Shown: positions 21,350-29,980, counted from the stretch's first letter. The stretch: DNA of 64,000 bases from Pseudomonas svalbardensis (GCF_030053115.1 NZ_CP125619.1:4785501-4849500), one strand, 5' to 3'. The notes: a model not told the origin generated them from the sequence alone. Numbers and translations are program-made.

Positions 21350-22072
21350 ATGGACACGGAAAAGAAGCAATCTAGATGGACTGACGAAGAGCTAGCGGCG
21401 TCGGTCGATACCTATCTTAAAATTCTCGCTCTCGAAGAGGATGGTCAGACAGTCGACAAACCTCTTGAACAACGAATTCTGCAAGAAGGGGCATTAATCA
21501 ACCGCACCACCAAAGCCGTTGATTTCCGCCTACAGAACCTGTCGTTCCTGTTTGTTGAGTTAGGCCTGAAGCCTAATAGTTACCCCTTAATGGCGAATAT
21601 CGGGTCAGGGGTTGCAGCACGCGTCGAAATAATTCTTGCCTCGAAAGGCGTGATCGACCTTGACGACTATTTACCAACTGCGGACGAAGAGACGCTCAAC
21701 CGTCGCACTGAAAAGCTTCGAGGAAAAAAACTCCTAGGCGTGCCAGAAGGTATAGAGAAGCCAAAAAAGGTAACTGTCACCACCACCTCGTACGCTCGTT
21801 CCCCTCGGATCAAAGCCTGGATTTTGGACAATGCAAAAGGGATTTGCGAAGGTTGCGATCAGCCAGGTCCTTTCGAACAAGCTGATGGCACTCGCTTTCT
21901 TGAGGTTCACCACGTAAAGCATTTAGCAAACCGCGGATCGGATCGCCGGAGTAACGCGGTCGCGCTTTGTCCTAATTGCCATAAGCGGTGCCATCACGCC
22001 AACGACAAAGACGAATTCACTGCCACGCTTTATCAGAAGGTAGAACGATTGAAGCGTGAACAATTGGACTGA
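21350..22072 (+). CDS. HNH endonuclease
   Basis: 240 residues. The C-terminal zinc-bound HNH nuclease is clear: C166-x2-C169, then FLEVHHVKHLANRGSDRRSNAVALCPNCHKRCHH, with catalytic H187/H188, N202 and a second zinc pair C207/C210. The family includes McrA-like and other restriction nucleases. Residues 1-140 (helical, with a LINRTTKAVDFRLQNLSFL stretch) may give DNA or partner specificity. No methylase or partner gene is adjacent, so a type IV-like or homing role is possible. Base composition looks lower in GC than the flanks, suggesting acquisition. Confidence 0.8.
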   Translation: MDTEKKQSRWTDEELAASVDTYLKILALEEDGQTVDKPLEQRILQEGALINRTTKAVDFRLQNLSFLFVELGLKPNSYPLMANIGSGVAARVEIILASKGVIDLDDYLPTADEETLNRRTEKLRGKKLLGVPEGIEKPKKVTVTTTSYARSPRIKAWILDNAKGICEGCDQPGPFEQADGTRFLEVHHVKHLANRGSDRRSNAVALCPNCHKRCHHANDKDEFTATLYQKVERLKREQLD

Positions 22073-22080
22073 ACAAGATT

Positions 22081-22395
22081 TGTAGCGAGGGAGCTTGCTC
22101 CCGTTCGGCTGCGGAGCAGTCGCCAAGCAAACAACTTGGTATGTCTGATTCACCGCATATGCTGAGTTTTAGGGCTGCTCAGCAGCCGAACGGGGATAAA
22201 TCCCCTCACCACAGGTTCGTGCCTGGCTTGGTTGCGGTGTTGATCTTGGGAATCGCGAGCAGGCTCCCACAGGTTTGGTGTGTTGCCGCAGATTTTGCGG
22301 TGTATTGAAAACAGTCAGTGCAACCCGCCCCGCCTCCCGCTATTAATACTCTTCCCCATTCAAGGACCCGATTGTGCTCCTTCAAAATTCGCGGT
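22081..22395. repeat. REP-type inverted repeat and intergenic region
   Basis: Arms CCCGTTCGGCTGC (near 22100) and GCAGCCGAACGGGG (near 22182) form a long inverted repeat flanked by GAGGGAGCTTGCTC-type sequence at 22081-22212. A second unpaired REP-like stretch (AATCGCGAGCAGGCTCCCACAG) follows near 22252. No gene lies in the remaining 120 bp before the LysR stop. Confidence 0.7.
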
Positions 22396-23319
22396 TTAAG
22401 GTCCGTGCTTGCGCTCAAGGCTGTGACCAAACCCGCGAATCACCTCCAGCAGTGCCTTCACCCGCAGCGGCAAGTTCCCGGCCGGGTACACCGCGTGCAT
22501 CTGCGGGCTGTCGCCGTTGCTGGAGGTGAGCCGGTAATCGGGGCAGACCCGGTGCAGGCGCCCCGCTTGCACTTCGGGCTCCGCCAGCCAGTCCGCCAGG
22601 CGGGCGATGCCGATGCCCGCCAGGGCGGCCTGGAACACCGCCACACCCGAGCTGAACCGAAACCCTGGATGGACCCGAACGCTGATGGCCTGCTGCTCAC
22701 TGCGGAAATTCCATTCCTTGAGGATGCGCGGCGCCGTGTGCAGGATCAGCGAGTGGTCCCCCAGCGCTTCAATGGCCTCAGGCGTCCCGCGCCGCTGCAG
22801 GTAGCCGGGGCTGGCGTACAGATGACGCGAGTAACTCCAGAGTGGATAGCCGATCAGGTCACTGGATTGCGCAAACGCGCCGCGAATCGAGAAGTCCAGC
22901 TTGCTCTTGACCGGGTCGAGGGTCTCATCGGTGAAGATCACGTCGACGTTCACGTCTGGATAACCCTCGGCGTACTGCGCGATCAGTTGCGGCAAAACAC
23001 CGTGAGCGAGGGACTCGGGGGCGGAAAAACGCACCCACCCGCTCGCCATGCCGCTGAGACCGGCCAGGTCTTCATCCGCCTCACGTTGCAATTCCAGCAT
23101 TTTGCAGGCGTGGGGCAGCAAGCGTTCACCCGCCTCCGTCAAGCTTACGGCGCTGGAGGAGCGATTAAACAACTTGACCCCGGCACTTTCCTCCAGGCCT
23201 TGAACGGCGCGGGTCAACGCACTGGGAGAGCGCCCCAGCGTGCGTGCCGCCGCGACGAAGCTGCGCTTGCGCGCTACGGTCGCGAAGGCTTCAAGCGCCC
23301 ATAACTTATCCAGAGCCAT
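22396..23319 (-). CDS. LysR-family regulator, divergent from the oxygenase operon
   Basis: 307 residues from the ATG at 23319 (MALDKLWALEAFATVARK). N-terminal winged HTH (SFVAAARTLGRSPSALTRAVQGLEE) and a C-terminal periplasmic-binding-like effector domain. It faces the 2-oxoglutarate oxygenase gene across 104 bp that contain a LysR-type palindrome, so it probably controls that operon and itself. The inducer is unknown. Longer upstream frame (440 codons) runs through the oxygenase gene and is rejected. Confidence 0.88.
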   Translation of the reverse strand: MALDKLWALEAFATVARKRSFVAAARTLGRSPSALTRAVQGLEESAGVKLFNRSSSAVSLTEAGERLLPHACKMLELQREADEDLAGLSGMASGWVRFSAPESLAHGVLPQLIAQYAEGYPDVNVDVIFTDETLDPVKSKLDFSIRGAFAQSSDLIGYPLWSYSRHLYASPGYLQRRGTPEAIEALGDHSLILHTAPRILKEWNFRSEQQAISVRVHPGFRFSSGVAVFQAALAGIGIARLADWLAEPEVQAGRLHRVCPDYRLTSSNGDSPQMHAVYPAGNLPLRVKALLEVIRGFGHSLERKHGP

Positions 23320-23330
23320 TGAACACCTCA

Positions 23331-23345
23331 TTGCATTTATCGCAA
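23331..23345. promoter_or_regulatory. LysR-type operator in divergent promoter region
   Basis: TTGCATTTATCGCAA is a perfect dyad TTGC-N7-GCAA and contains the T-N11-A core typical of LysR regulators. It lies 12 bp upstream of the regulator's ATG and about 80 bp before the oxygenase gene. Confidence 0.6.
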
Positions 23346-23423
23346 CGTGGCATTGCAACACAAAAAAGGCCCTTCCGTTAACCTTCGCGCTCAATTTACA
23401 GGGATGTAGGCAAACCGGAGCAA

Positions 23424-24515
23424 ATGGACGTGGCAAAGCTGGAAGAAATAATCGGGACATCAACGCCCACTGAGGGTGAACATATTCGTGACTGGCAGCG
23501 CAGTCACTCAGCGAGTTCAACCCGACAGGCGATACCGCAGATTCATGTCTCGTTCGAAGAGCAGCACGCGCTTCACGCCGGCCTGGCTTCCCTGGCCGTG
23601 ACCGACAGCGCCTCGGGTATCCGTCGCATGCCGGCCTTGGGGCAACTGCTTGAGAGCATCCTGCGCGGTGAAAAAATCGATCGCTTGCGCAACTTCCCCA
23701 AGGCTCCCGAGACGGCAATGATCGTCAGGGGGCTGCCCCTGGACTCGCACCTGCCCGCCACCCCCTACGATATGACGCCGGGTATCGAGCAACTGCCGGT
23801 AGTGGCCGGCGCTATCCTTGCGGTGCTGCAGACCCTGCAAACTAATCCGGTGGCCTACGAGGGTGAAAACGACGACACGGTGTTCCGCCACGTGTCGCCC
23901 AAGCACCAGCGTGAAGCCGAAAAAAGCTCCTATGGGTCGCGCATGGACCTGTGCATGCACGTCGACAACCCGCACCTGCCCTTGACCTGCGAACCTGTCT
24001 CAACGTTGTCGGCCTGTCCGGAGTACCTGTGCCTGACCGGTCTGCGCTGCGAGCCGGATGTGCCGACCCGCATCGTTGCCATTAGCGAGGTGCTGGCCAT
24101 GTTGCCCGCCTGGGTTGAAACAGCCTTGTCACAACCGCAGTTCGCCATTCACCGACCGGTGTCCTTCGGCAAGCCAGGCAATGTGCTGGAACACGTGCCC
24201 CTGCTGTACAAAAGCGCAACCGGCGAACTGTTTTGCCGTTACAACAAGGCCAGTGTCACAGCCACCTGCGCCATCGCGAAGTTGGCCCTGCAGCTGTTTG
24301 AAGCCGCCGCCAATCACCCCGATGTCGCACGCCCCATCCTGCTGCAACCGGGGGACATGCTGATCTTCAAGAACCAGCAAACCCTGCATGCCAGGGAAGG
24401 TTTTACCCCGCGCTACGACGGGCGCGACCGCTGGCTGCTGCGCGTTTTCGGGGTCAACGACCCGGCCCGCGTGCTGGCGCTGAACCCCCAACAACCCTTC
24501 ATCGCAAGAGCCTGA
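23424..24515 (+). CDS. Fe(II)/2-oxoglutarate oxygenase, clavaminate synthase-like (VioC/AsnO type)
   Basis: 363 residues. The iron triad is visible: H179-V-D181 in LCMHVDNPH and H322 in NQQTLHAREGF, with R334 or R337 for 2-oxoglutarate (PRYDGRDRWLLRVF). The region LLYKSATGELFCRYNKASV and the overall layout resemble the clavaminate synthase/VioC/AsnO group, which hydroxylate free or carrier-bound amino acids. Starts ATG after CGGAG. Its stop overlaps the next ATG (TGATG). No peptide synthetase is nearby, so a free amino acid is the likely substrate; its identity is unknown. Confidence 0.82.
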   Translation: MDVAKLEEIIGTSTPTEGEHIRDWQRSHSASSTRQAIPQIHVSFEEQHALHAGLASLAVTDSASGIRRMPALGQLLESILRGEKIDRLRNFPKAPETAMIVRGLPLDSHLPATPYDMTPGIEQLPVVAGAILAVLQTLQTNPVAYEGENDDTVFRHVSPKHQREAEKSSYGSRMDLCMHVDNPHLPLTCEPVSTLSACPEYLCLTGLRCEPDVPTRIVAISEVLAMLPAWVETALSQPQFAIHRPVSFGKPGNVLEHVPLLYKSATGELFCRYNKASVTATCAIAKLALQLFEAAANHPDVARPILLQPGDMLIFKNQQTLHAREGFTPRYDGRDRWLLRVFGVNDPARVLALNPQQPFIARA

Positions 24516-25285
24516 TGTTCATGGTCGATATTGTCATTCTTTGTGTGTTCGCCTTCGCCGCCGGCCTGATCGATGCGGCGGTGGGCGGCGGCGGCCTGAT
24601 CCAGATACCCGCGTTGTTCAACGTGCTACCCGCCGCACCACCGGCAGCACTGCTGGGGACCAACAAGGTCGCGGCCGCGTTCGGCACCGCGTTCGCGGCC
24701 CGGTCCTTCGTGCGCAAGGTGGTGATCGACTGGGGCCTGGTGATTCCAGCCGCCTGCGCCGCCTTTGTCATGGCCTTCTTCGGCGCGGCCACGGTATCGT
24801 TCGTGCCCCAGTCAGTCATGCGCCCGGCGGTGCTGGTATTGATCGTGCTCATGGCGATCTACACCTTCTGGAAAAAGGACTTCGGCGCCCTGCACGCCCC
24901 CACGCACATCGGTATCCGGCAGAAGTGGCTGGCGGTCGTCATCGGCGGCGCCATCGGTTTCTACGACGGGCTGTTCGGCCCTGGCACCGGTTCCTTCCTG
25001 ATCTTCCTGTTTATCCGCTGCTTCGCCTTCGACTTCCTGCACGCCTCGGCGTCGGCCAAGCTGGTGAACATCGCGACCAACGTGGCGGCGCTGATATTCT
25101 TCATCCCGACAGGGAACGTGCTGTACCTGATCGCCCTCCCCATGGCGGCCTTCAACATCCTGGGCGCGTTGACCGGCACCTGGCTGGCGGTGCGTAAAGG
25201 CGTGCCCTTTGTCCGGGCGCTGTTTCTGGTGTTGCTGGTGATTCTGATCAGCAAACTGTCCTACGACCTGTTGCTGAAAACCTGA
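24515..25285 (+). CDS. TauE/SafE-family membrane exporter
   Basis: 256 residues, about eight hydrophobic helices, with the family repeats GLIDAAVGGGGLIQIPAL near the N-terminus and GFYDGLFGPGTGSFLIF in the second half. The family moves small anions such as sulfite, sulfoacetate or other organic compounds. Translationally coupled to the oxygenase and followed 9 bp later by a YbaK gene, so it may carry the product or substrate of the oxygenase. A second, distinct member lies at 28.1 kb. Confidence 0.88.
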   Translation: MFMVDIVILCVFAFAAGLIDAAVGGGGLIQIPALFNVLPAAPPAALLGTNKVAAAFGTAFAARSFVRKVVIDWGLVIPAACAAFVMAFFGAATVSFVPQSVMRPAVLVLIVLMAIYTFWKKDFGALHAPTHIGIRQKWLAVVIGGAIGFYDGLFGPGTGSFLIFLFIRCFAFDFLHASASAKLVNIATNVAALIFFIPTGNVLYLIALPMAAFNILGALTGTWLAVRKGVPFVRALFLVLLVILISKLSYDLLLKT

Positions 25286-25294
25286 GGAAAGCCC

Positions 25295-25774
25295 ATGCAG
25301 CCCATGTTTGATCGCCTGGTGGCGCTACTCGATGCCCACGCCGCCGCCTATCGGGTGTTGATGCACGATGCCGAGGGCCAGTCGGCGCGGGTCGCCGAAC
25401 TCCGTGGCACCGAACCCGGCCAAGGCGCGAAAGCCATGCTCTGCGCGCTAAAGGGTCAGGCCGAACCCTATGCCCTGGTGATACTGCCAGGGGACCAGAG
25501 GCTCGACATGAAGAAAGTCGGAGCGGCCCTGGGAGGAAAAAAAGCCGAGCTGGTGAACGCGCAAACTGCCATGCAACTGACCGGGTGCAGGATCGGCGCC
25601 ATCCCTCCGTTTACCTTCGATGAGAGGATTCAATTGATCGTCGACCCGTCCCTGATCACGGGCTACGGCGAAATCGCCTTCAACGCCGGTCGGCTGGATG
25701 CATCAATGGTGCTCGATACGCAGGATTACCTGTCGATTGCCAAGCCCCGGTTGGTGGATATCCGCCAGGGTTGA
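25295..25774 (+). CDS. YbaK/ProX-type aminoacyl-tRNA deacylase domain protein
   Basis: 159 residues, single editing domain. Typical elements: TEPGQGAKAMLCAL with the conserved Lys, LDMKKVGAALGGKKAELV and TGCRIGAIPPFTF. Members hydrolyse misacylated tRNAs in trans (Ala-, Cys-, Ser-tRNA and others). It is third in the operon with an amino-acid-type oxygenase and an exporter. It may clear tRNA charged with a non-protein amino acid, which is inference. Ribosome site GGAAAG before the ATG. Confidence 0.85.
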   Translation: MQPMFDRLVALLDAHAAAYRVLMHDAEGQSARVAELRGTEPGQGAKAMLCALKGQAEPYALVILPGDQRLDMKKVGAALGGKKAELVNAQTAMQLTGCRIGAIPPFTFDERIQLIVDPSLITGYGEIAFNAGRLDASMVLDTQDYLSIAKPRLVDIRQG

Positions 25775-25809
25775 GCACCGGTGGGCAGGATTGGATTGCG
25801 CTGATGGGT

Positions 25810-25921
25810 GTAGGTGCGAGCTTGCTCCGGGCGGCGTTGCGACGAAAGCCTGAGAACGCCGCGAGGTATCAGGTTTTATGCGTTATCGTTAGCAACCATC
25901 GCGAGCAAGCTCGCGCCTGCA
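25810..25921. repeat. REPIN-type inverted repeat
   Basis: Arms TAGGTGCGAGCTTGCTC and GCGAGCAAGCTCGCGCCTGCA enclose about 70 nt with inner pairing GGCGTTC/GAACGCC-like bases. Variant of the GCGAGCTTGCTC family. Confidence 0.75.
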
Positions 25922-25937
25922 AGGACCCGAGCCCACC

Positions 25938-26927
25938 ATGAAATTCGACCTCGCCTACTGCCTCAGCCTCGACGACAAGCTGTCGATCTATGACGTGCGC
26001 GATTTGAATTTCGACGAGACGATGGATTTCGATTCCGCCAAGGAACACTTCCAGTGCCCCATCGATGCCTGCCGGGCGGCGTTTGATGCGGCGAATGTGT
26101 TGACGACGTTCAACGCCAAAAACGTGAATTACGTGCGCACCCCGCACTTCAAGAACACGCCCAGCACTCGGCATGTTGCGGATTGTCCTTATGTCAGTCT
26201 CAAGACGTCGGCGTCAGGTGTGGACGCGGACGGTGCGGAAACGGATGACAGTCGCGAGGAGCATTTCCCGTCGGAGTTGTTGCTGACGCGGCGTGAGTAT
26301 GTGCGTAAACCGTCGAACCCGGCGGTGGCGGCTGACGTGATGCGGGACGATCCGAAACCCTCTTCAGCGGCCAGTGACGTCGATCACCCAAGCCGCGAAT
26401 CAGCACCAGACAAGACCAGTGTCTTCGCCCACCCGGTGGAGTGTTTTGTGTCGAACTTCGAGGACAAGGAGTTGCTCAAGCGCATGCCGCTGAAGATTGG
26501 CGAGCACACGGCGCCTTATGGGTCGTTCTTCAAGAAGATCGAGTATCTGCAGGACCACAAGGGGCTGATTTACTGGGGCAAGATCAAGAAGATCGAGGAT
26601 TACCACAGCGCAAGTTTTCGCATCGACTTCGAACAGAAGGTCTGGTTCAAGCAACCGGACGAGGCGAAGAAGAAGCCTTATTCAGTCAATGTTTACCTGA
26701 GCAAAAAGCTGATCGACAACTACCGCAAGCGCAAAGCGTTTCTGGAAGAGATCAAGCACGCAATCGAGAGTGAAAAAGAGTTGTTTTGCTTTTTCTATGG
26801 TGTGACGCCGGGGTTGAAGCAGGTGCCGAGCAAGAAAAACCCCGAGCAAATGTTCGGGGTGTTCAGTGCGAATATTGAGAACCTGGATCACTTCATTATT
26901 CGTGAGGCGCCGGGGCTCAAAGGTTAA
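25938..26927 (+). CDS. Protein of unknown function with N-terminal zinc-type motif
   Basis: 329 residues. The N-terminal 90 residues carry C40-x4-C45-x24-H70-x8-H79-x3-C83, a plausible zinc site (FQCPIDACRAAF then HFKNTPSTRHVADCPY). Residues about 90-165 are acidic, Pro/Ser-rich and likely disordered. Residues about 170-329 are Lys/Phe-rich with alternating strands (LIYWGKIKKIEDYHSASFRIDFEQKVWF), suggesting a nucleic-acid-binding or nuclease-associated fold, but I do not recognise the family. It converges on the DUF6933-like pair. The zinc layout is reminiscent of CoiA-like proteins, which is weak evidence. Confidence 0.6.
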   Translation: MKFDLAYCLSLDDKLSIYDVRDLNFDETMDFDSAKEHFQCPIDACRAAFDAANVLTTFNAKNVNYVRTPHFKNTPSTRHVADCPYVSLKTSASGVDADGAETDDSREEHFPSELLLTRREYVRKPSNPAVAADVMRDDPKPSSAASDVDHPSRESAPDKTSVFAHPVECFVSNFEDKELLKRMPLKIGEHTAPYGSFFKKIEYLQDHKGLIYWGKIKKIEDYHSASFRIDFEQKVWFKQPDEAKKKPYSVNVYLSKKLIDNYRKRKAFLEEIKHAIESEKELFCFFYGVTPGLKQVPSKKNPEQMFGVFSANIENLDHFIIREAPGLKG

Positions 26928-26957
26928 AGAACCGGGTCACGGCGTTATTACGACGAC

Positions 26958-27653
26958 TCATTGCGCTTCGAGATTAAGCTGCCTTACGGCCTCCCTAATC
27001 TCCCGTTTCGCTTCCTTGTGCCGCTCACGTGCTGCTTGAATGCCAGGCTCATCAAGGCCGCCGTAACGGCTTAACCAGTGAACGATCATTTCCTCATCCG
27101 GGTAGAAGTAATCCTTGTGTTCTTTACCGCCTCTCAGGTAGTTGTTCATGTCGGTATCGAAGCGGCCTGCCGAGAACTCGTCAGGGGGTAAAGAACCTCG
27201 TTCGGCAGCACATCCCTCAAACACCCAGGCGATGTCATTGATGTGTTTCTGCGCACCGCGATGTCCGCGTTTGTAAAACACGTACTCGCGACAACTCTCT
27301 TGGAATCGCTCCGCTATCAGTTCGTCGTTGAACCAACGAAGTATGTCGTGTTGCCCCGCATGCTGAATCACGCCGTTTATCCAACGCTCGGAAAAACGTT
27401 GAACGAAACCTTCGACATCCGCTTTTTTCGCGTCCGCAAAAATCATGCAATAACGAGTTTTTACGTGAATGACGTACAACACATGCTTGCGTTGAACAGT
27501 GACGGCGTGAACCAGCCACTGTTCGGTTGACTCATCAGACACGTCATCTTCAATGACGGACGTTGGCGGTTTGTGCACCGGGCTGATTTTTTTACCCTTG
27601 TGCACGCGGCTGAAGAAGTTACTTGCAGCGTCGGTACAATTGAAGATCCACAT
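26958..27653 (-). CDS. DUF6933-like protein
   Basis: 231 residues. The first 110 residues fit the pattern of DUF6933 as I recall it: an N-terminal NCTDAASNFF, WLVHAVTVQRKHVLYVIHVKTRYCMIFADAKK and a helix FVQRFSERW. The remaining part is charged and helical (ILRWFNDELIAERFQESCREYVFYKRGHRGAQKHIND). No catalytic motif seen and no known function. Lies 38 bp after a 119-residue ORF on the same strand, so the two probably form an operon. GC content appears lower than average. Confidence 0.6.
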   Translation of the reverse strand: MWIFNCTDAASNFFSRVHKGKKISPVHKPPTSVIEDDVSDESTEQWLVHAVTVQRKHVLYVIHVKTRYCMIFADAKKADVEGFVQRFSERWINGVIQHAGQHDILRWFNDELIAERFQESCREYVFYKRGHRGAQKHINDIAWVFEGCAAERGSLPPDEFSAGRFDTDMNNYLRGGKEHKDYFYPDEEMIVHWLSRYGGLDEPGIQAARERHKEAKREIREAVRQLNLEAQ

Positions 27654-27691
27654 CCATCGTTCTCTTATAAAGGGCTGGTTGATAACCGTTT

Positions 27692-28054
27692 TCAGTCCTC
27701 TCGCACGATCTCTTCAGCCCATTCAAGCTTATAGGGTTGACGAACAACGTCAGCGACCTCTTCTAACATTGCTTCGCTAAGAGCCGACAGCTCTGCATCG
27801 GTCAGCAAGTCGTGCTTGACCATCCATCGCAAAGCTATGGGTGCACTGGAACGACTGTAGGGGTCGAAAGTTCGGACGATGTCCTTGTCCCGATCATGCA
27901 TCAGGCGATAAAGCATTCGATACCTGGCATGAGCCGAGAGCGCGTCATGCTGGGCAATTGTCTTGGCATCAGCCAGCACACCCTGGCAGAAACGATCGAG
28001 CGCAAGTTTGTGCAGTTCCTTGAATTTCTTCCAGTCACTTTCGATGATGGACAT
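27692..28054 (-). CDS. Small helical protein of unknown function
   Basis: 120 codons including stop, 119-120 residues. ATG at 28054 (MSIIESDWKKFKELH) has GGGAGG upstream, so the longer frame to 28123 is not used. Predominantly charged helices: DRFCQGVLADAKTIAQHDALSAHARYRMLYRLMHDRDKDIVRTFDPYSRSSA is split by one loop. Similar short proteins occur widely in Pseudomonas without a known role. Probable operon partner of the DUF6933-like gene. Confidence 0.6.
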   Translation of the reverse strand: MSIIESDWKKFKELHKLALDRFCQGVLADAKTIAQHDALSAHARYRMLYRLMHDRDKDIVRTFDPYSRSSAPIALRWMVKHDLLTDAELSALSEAMLEEVADVVRQPYKLEWAEEIVRED

Positions 28055-28143
28055 GACATCCTCCCGCGAAGAATTGTGCTCAGCGCAAAGACTCATTCTT
28101 GCGAAAAAACCTACCAATACCAACCCCTAAATAGAGGGGTGAT

Positions 28144-28959
28144 TTAGTTGCCCCACATACTCAGCATCACAAACATCAGCAAACCGATATAGACCCGCGC
28201 ATGGGTTCGATCCGGTATCCGCCCAATCCACGGCGCAGCCAACCGAATCCCAACCAGCGACCCGACCGTCAAAATCGCAAACGCCAGCACATCCACATAA
28301 CCGATAAACCACGGCCCCAGATCAAACTTGGTGAACCCAGCCATCGCCATGTAAGTCAGCGTCCCGGCCAGCGCCACGGGCAAACTGAGCGGATTGGCCA
28401 TGGACGTCGCCTGGGACATGCTCAGCCCGCAACGCCGCAACAACGGCACGGTCATGACGCTGCCGCCTACGCCGAGAAACGTGGCGATGGTGCCGATTCC
28501 TACGCCCCCGCCAGACACTTCTGCCCTTCCCAATCGCCGTGGGACTGCGGTGTCGGACGCTGTAAGAAAGCCGCGTCGTAACAGGCAATCCGCGATGGTC
28601 ACTCCCAGGTACGCGATGAAGGCATAGCGAATCACTTCGCCACTCACCCACATCGCCGAGACGGCACCGACGATCGCGCCCAAGCCGATGAACCCGCCCA
28701 ACGGCCACAGGTAATGGCGAATGAGGTTTCCGGCGCGACGGTGTTTTCCGGTGGCGATCGTTGCGTTGACGATCATGACGCAGGTCGAGGTTGCCACAGC
28801 AATGTGCATTGCCGATTGGCCGACGGGGTCGTCTGTGCCGTGGCTGGCCATGAGCATGCGGTACAGCAATGGCACGACGACGAAGCCGCCGCCGAAGCCG
28901 AACAGCACCGCGGTGATGCCGGTCATGCAGCCGAAGAGTGCCAGCAGGAGATAGAGCAT
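28144..28959 (-). CDS. TauE/SafE-family membrane exporter
   Basis: 271 residues, about eight transmembrane helices, with FGFGGGFVVVPLLYRML near the start and GIGTIATFLGVGGSVMTVPLL in the second half, the duplicated signature of the family. Probably exports a small anion. Divergent from an AraC-type regulator, which likely controls it. Distinct from the exporter at 24.5 kb. Confidence 0.88.
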   Translation of the reverse strand: MLYLLLALFGCMTGITAVLFGFGGGFVVVPLLYRMLMASHGTDDPVGQSAMHIAVATSTCVMIVNATIATGKHRRAGNLIRHYLWPLGGFIGLGAIVGAVSAMWVSGEVIRYAFIAYLGVTIADCLLRRGFLTASDTAVPRRLGRAEVSGGGVGIGTIATFLGVGGSVMTVPLLRRCGLSMSQATSMANPLSLPVALAGTLTYMAMAGFTKFDLGPWFIGYVDVLAFAILTVGSLVGIRLAAPWIGRIPDRTHARVYIGLLMFVMLSMWGN

Positions 28960-29069
28960 TGCGTGTCGTCCATTGGTGAGAGCGGTCGACGTTAGGGCAA
29001 TGCGCCTTGGCCTGCTTCAGCAAGTTAGCCAATAATGTTTTCGTTTACGCCAACCGCTGAGGCTGTTCG

Positions 29070-29837
29070 ATGCGCAATGTTTCGATTGATCTGCTGGACC
29101 ACACGCCACGGCCAGTGGTGGCCATCGGCACGGATTATTCTCACGGGCATTTGTTACCTCGTCATACGCATCGGCGGGCGCAATTGTTGTACGGCGCCAC
29201 CGGGTTGATGCAGGTCAGCACGCACGACGGCAGCTGGGTGGTGCCGCCACAACGGGCGGTGTGGATTCCGTCGGGGGTGGCGCATGAGGTGCTGATGCTG
29301 GGGGTGAGCACGCGCAGTGTGTATATCGAACCGGCGGTGGTGGATCTGGGGGATCGCTGTCAGGTGATCAGCGTTTCGCCGTTGATGCGGCATTTGCTGA
29401 TGGAGGCGGTAGAAATCCCGCTGGAGTATGACGAGCGCGGGCGCGACGGTACGTTGATCGGCTTGCTGCTGCATGAACTTGGGCGCAGCACTCACCTGCC
29501 GTTGCACATTCCGCTGCCCGTCGATGCGCGGCTGCTCGCGTTGTGCCAGGGCTTTGTGCAGCGGCCCGACGCTCATCAGTCGCCCCAGCAATGGGCCGTT
29601 CATTTGCACGTAAGCCTGCGTACTTTCAATCGCCTGTTCCGCCATCAGACTGGCCTGAGTTTCAGCCAATGGCGGCAGCGGGCCTGCGTGGTGCTGGCTC
29701 TGGCGCGGCTGGTGGTGGGCGAACCGGTAACGCGCATTGCCCTGGATTTTGGCTATGACAGCCCGGCGGCGTTCTCGACAATGTTCCGCCGCATACTGGG
29801 GCAGGCGCCGACCGTTTGGTTGGAGGGGGTGAAATAG
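29070..29837 (+). CDS. AraC-family regulator with cupin domain
   Basis: 255 residues. N-terminal cupin-like sensor (HLLPRHTHRRAQLLYGATGLMQV, VWIPSGVAHEVLM) and C-terminal double HTH (WAVHLHVSLRTFNRLFRHQTG and RIALDFGYDSPAAFSTMFRR). This NimR-like arrangement typically senses small molecules or drugs and controls an adjacent transporter. Here that would be the TauE/SafE gene on the opposite strand. Confidence 0.9.
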   Translation: MRNVSIDLLDHTPRPVVAIGTDYSHGHLLPRHTHRRAQLLYGATGLMQVSTHDGSWVVPPQRAVWIPSGVAHEVLMLGVSTRSVYIEPAVVDLGDRCQVISVSPLMRHLLMEAVEIPLEYDERGRDGTLIGLLLHELGRSTHLPLHIPLPVDARLLALCQGFVQRPDAHQSPQQWAVHLHVSLRTFNRLFRHQTGLSFSQWRQRACVVLALARLVVGEPVTRIALDFGYDSPAAFSTMFRRILGQAPTVWLEGVK

Positions 29838-29877
29838 AGAGGCCATTGCCGCTAATTGCCAGTTAGTTTGCGAAACC

Positions 29878-29980
29878 TGTGGGAGCGGGCTCGCGAAAGC
29901 GGTGTGTCAGGCGACATCAATGTTGACTGTGCCGCCGTCTTCGCGAGCAAGTCGGATCGCCGCACCGCCGCTCCCACATG
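29878..29980. repeat. REPIN-type inverted repeat
   Basis: TGTGGGAGCGGGCTCGCGAA at one end and CGCCGCTCCCACA at the other, with the inner TTCGCGAGCAAG. The 30.0-kb flank up to the bglX stop holds no gene. Confidence 0.8.

Noticed and set aside
20641..22072. Complete prophage or integrative island between nrdB and the LysR gene
   Set aside because: Only a Bro-N gene and an HNH gene are present; no integrase, att repeats, capsid or tail genes seen.
23320..23718. N-terminal extension of the LysR gene at 23.3 kb
   Set aside because: It would cross the divergent promoter and the oxygenase gene; the ATG at 23319 gives a normal LysR length.
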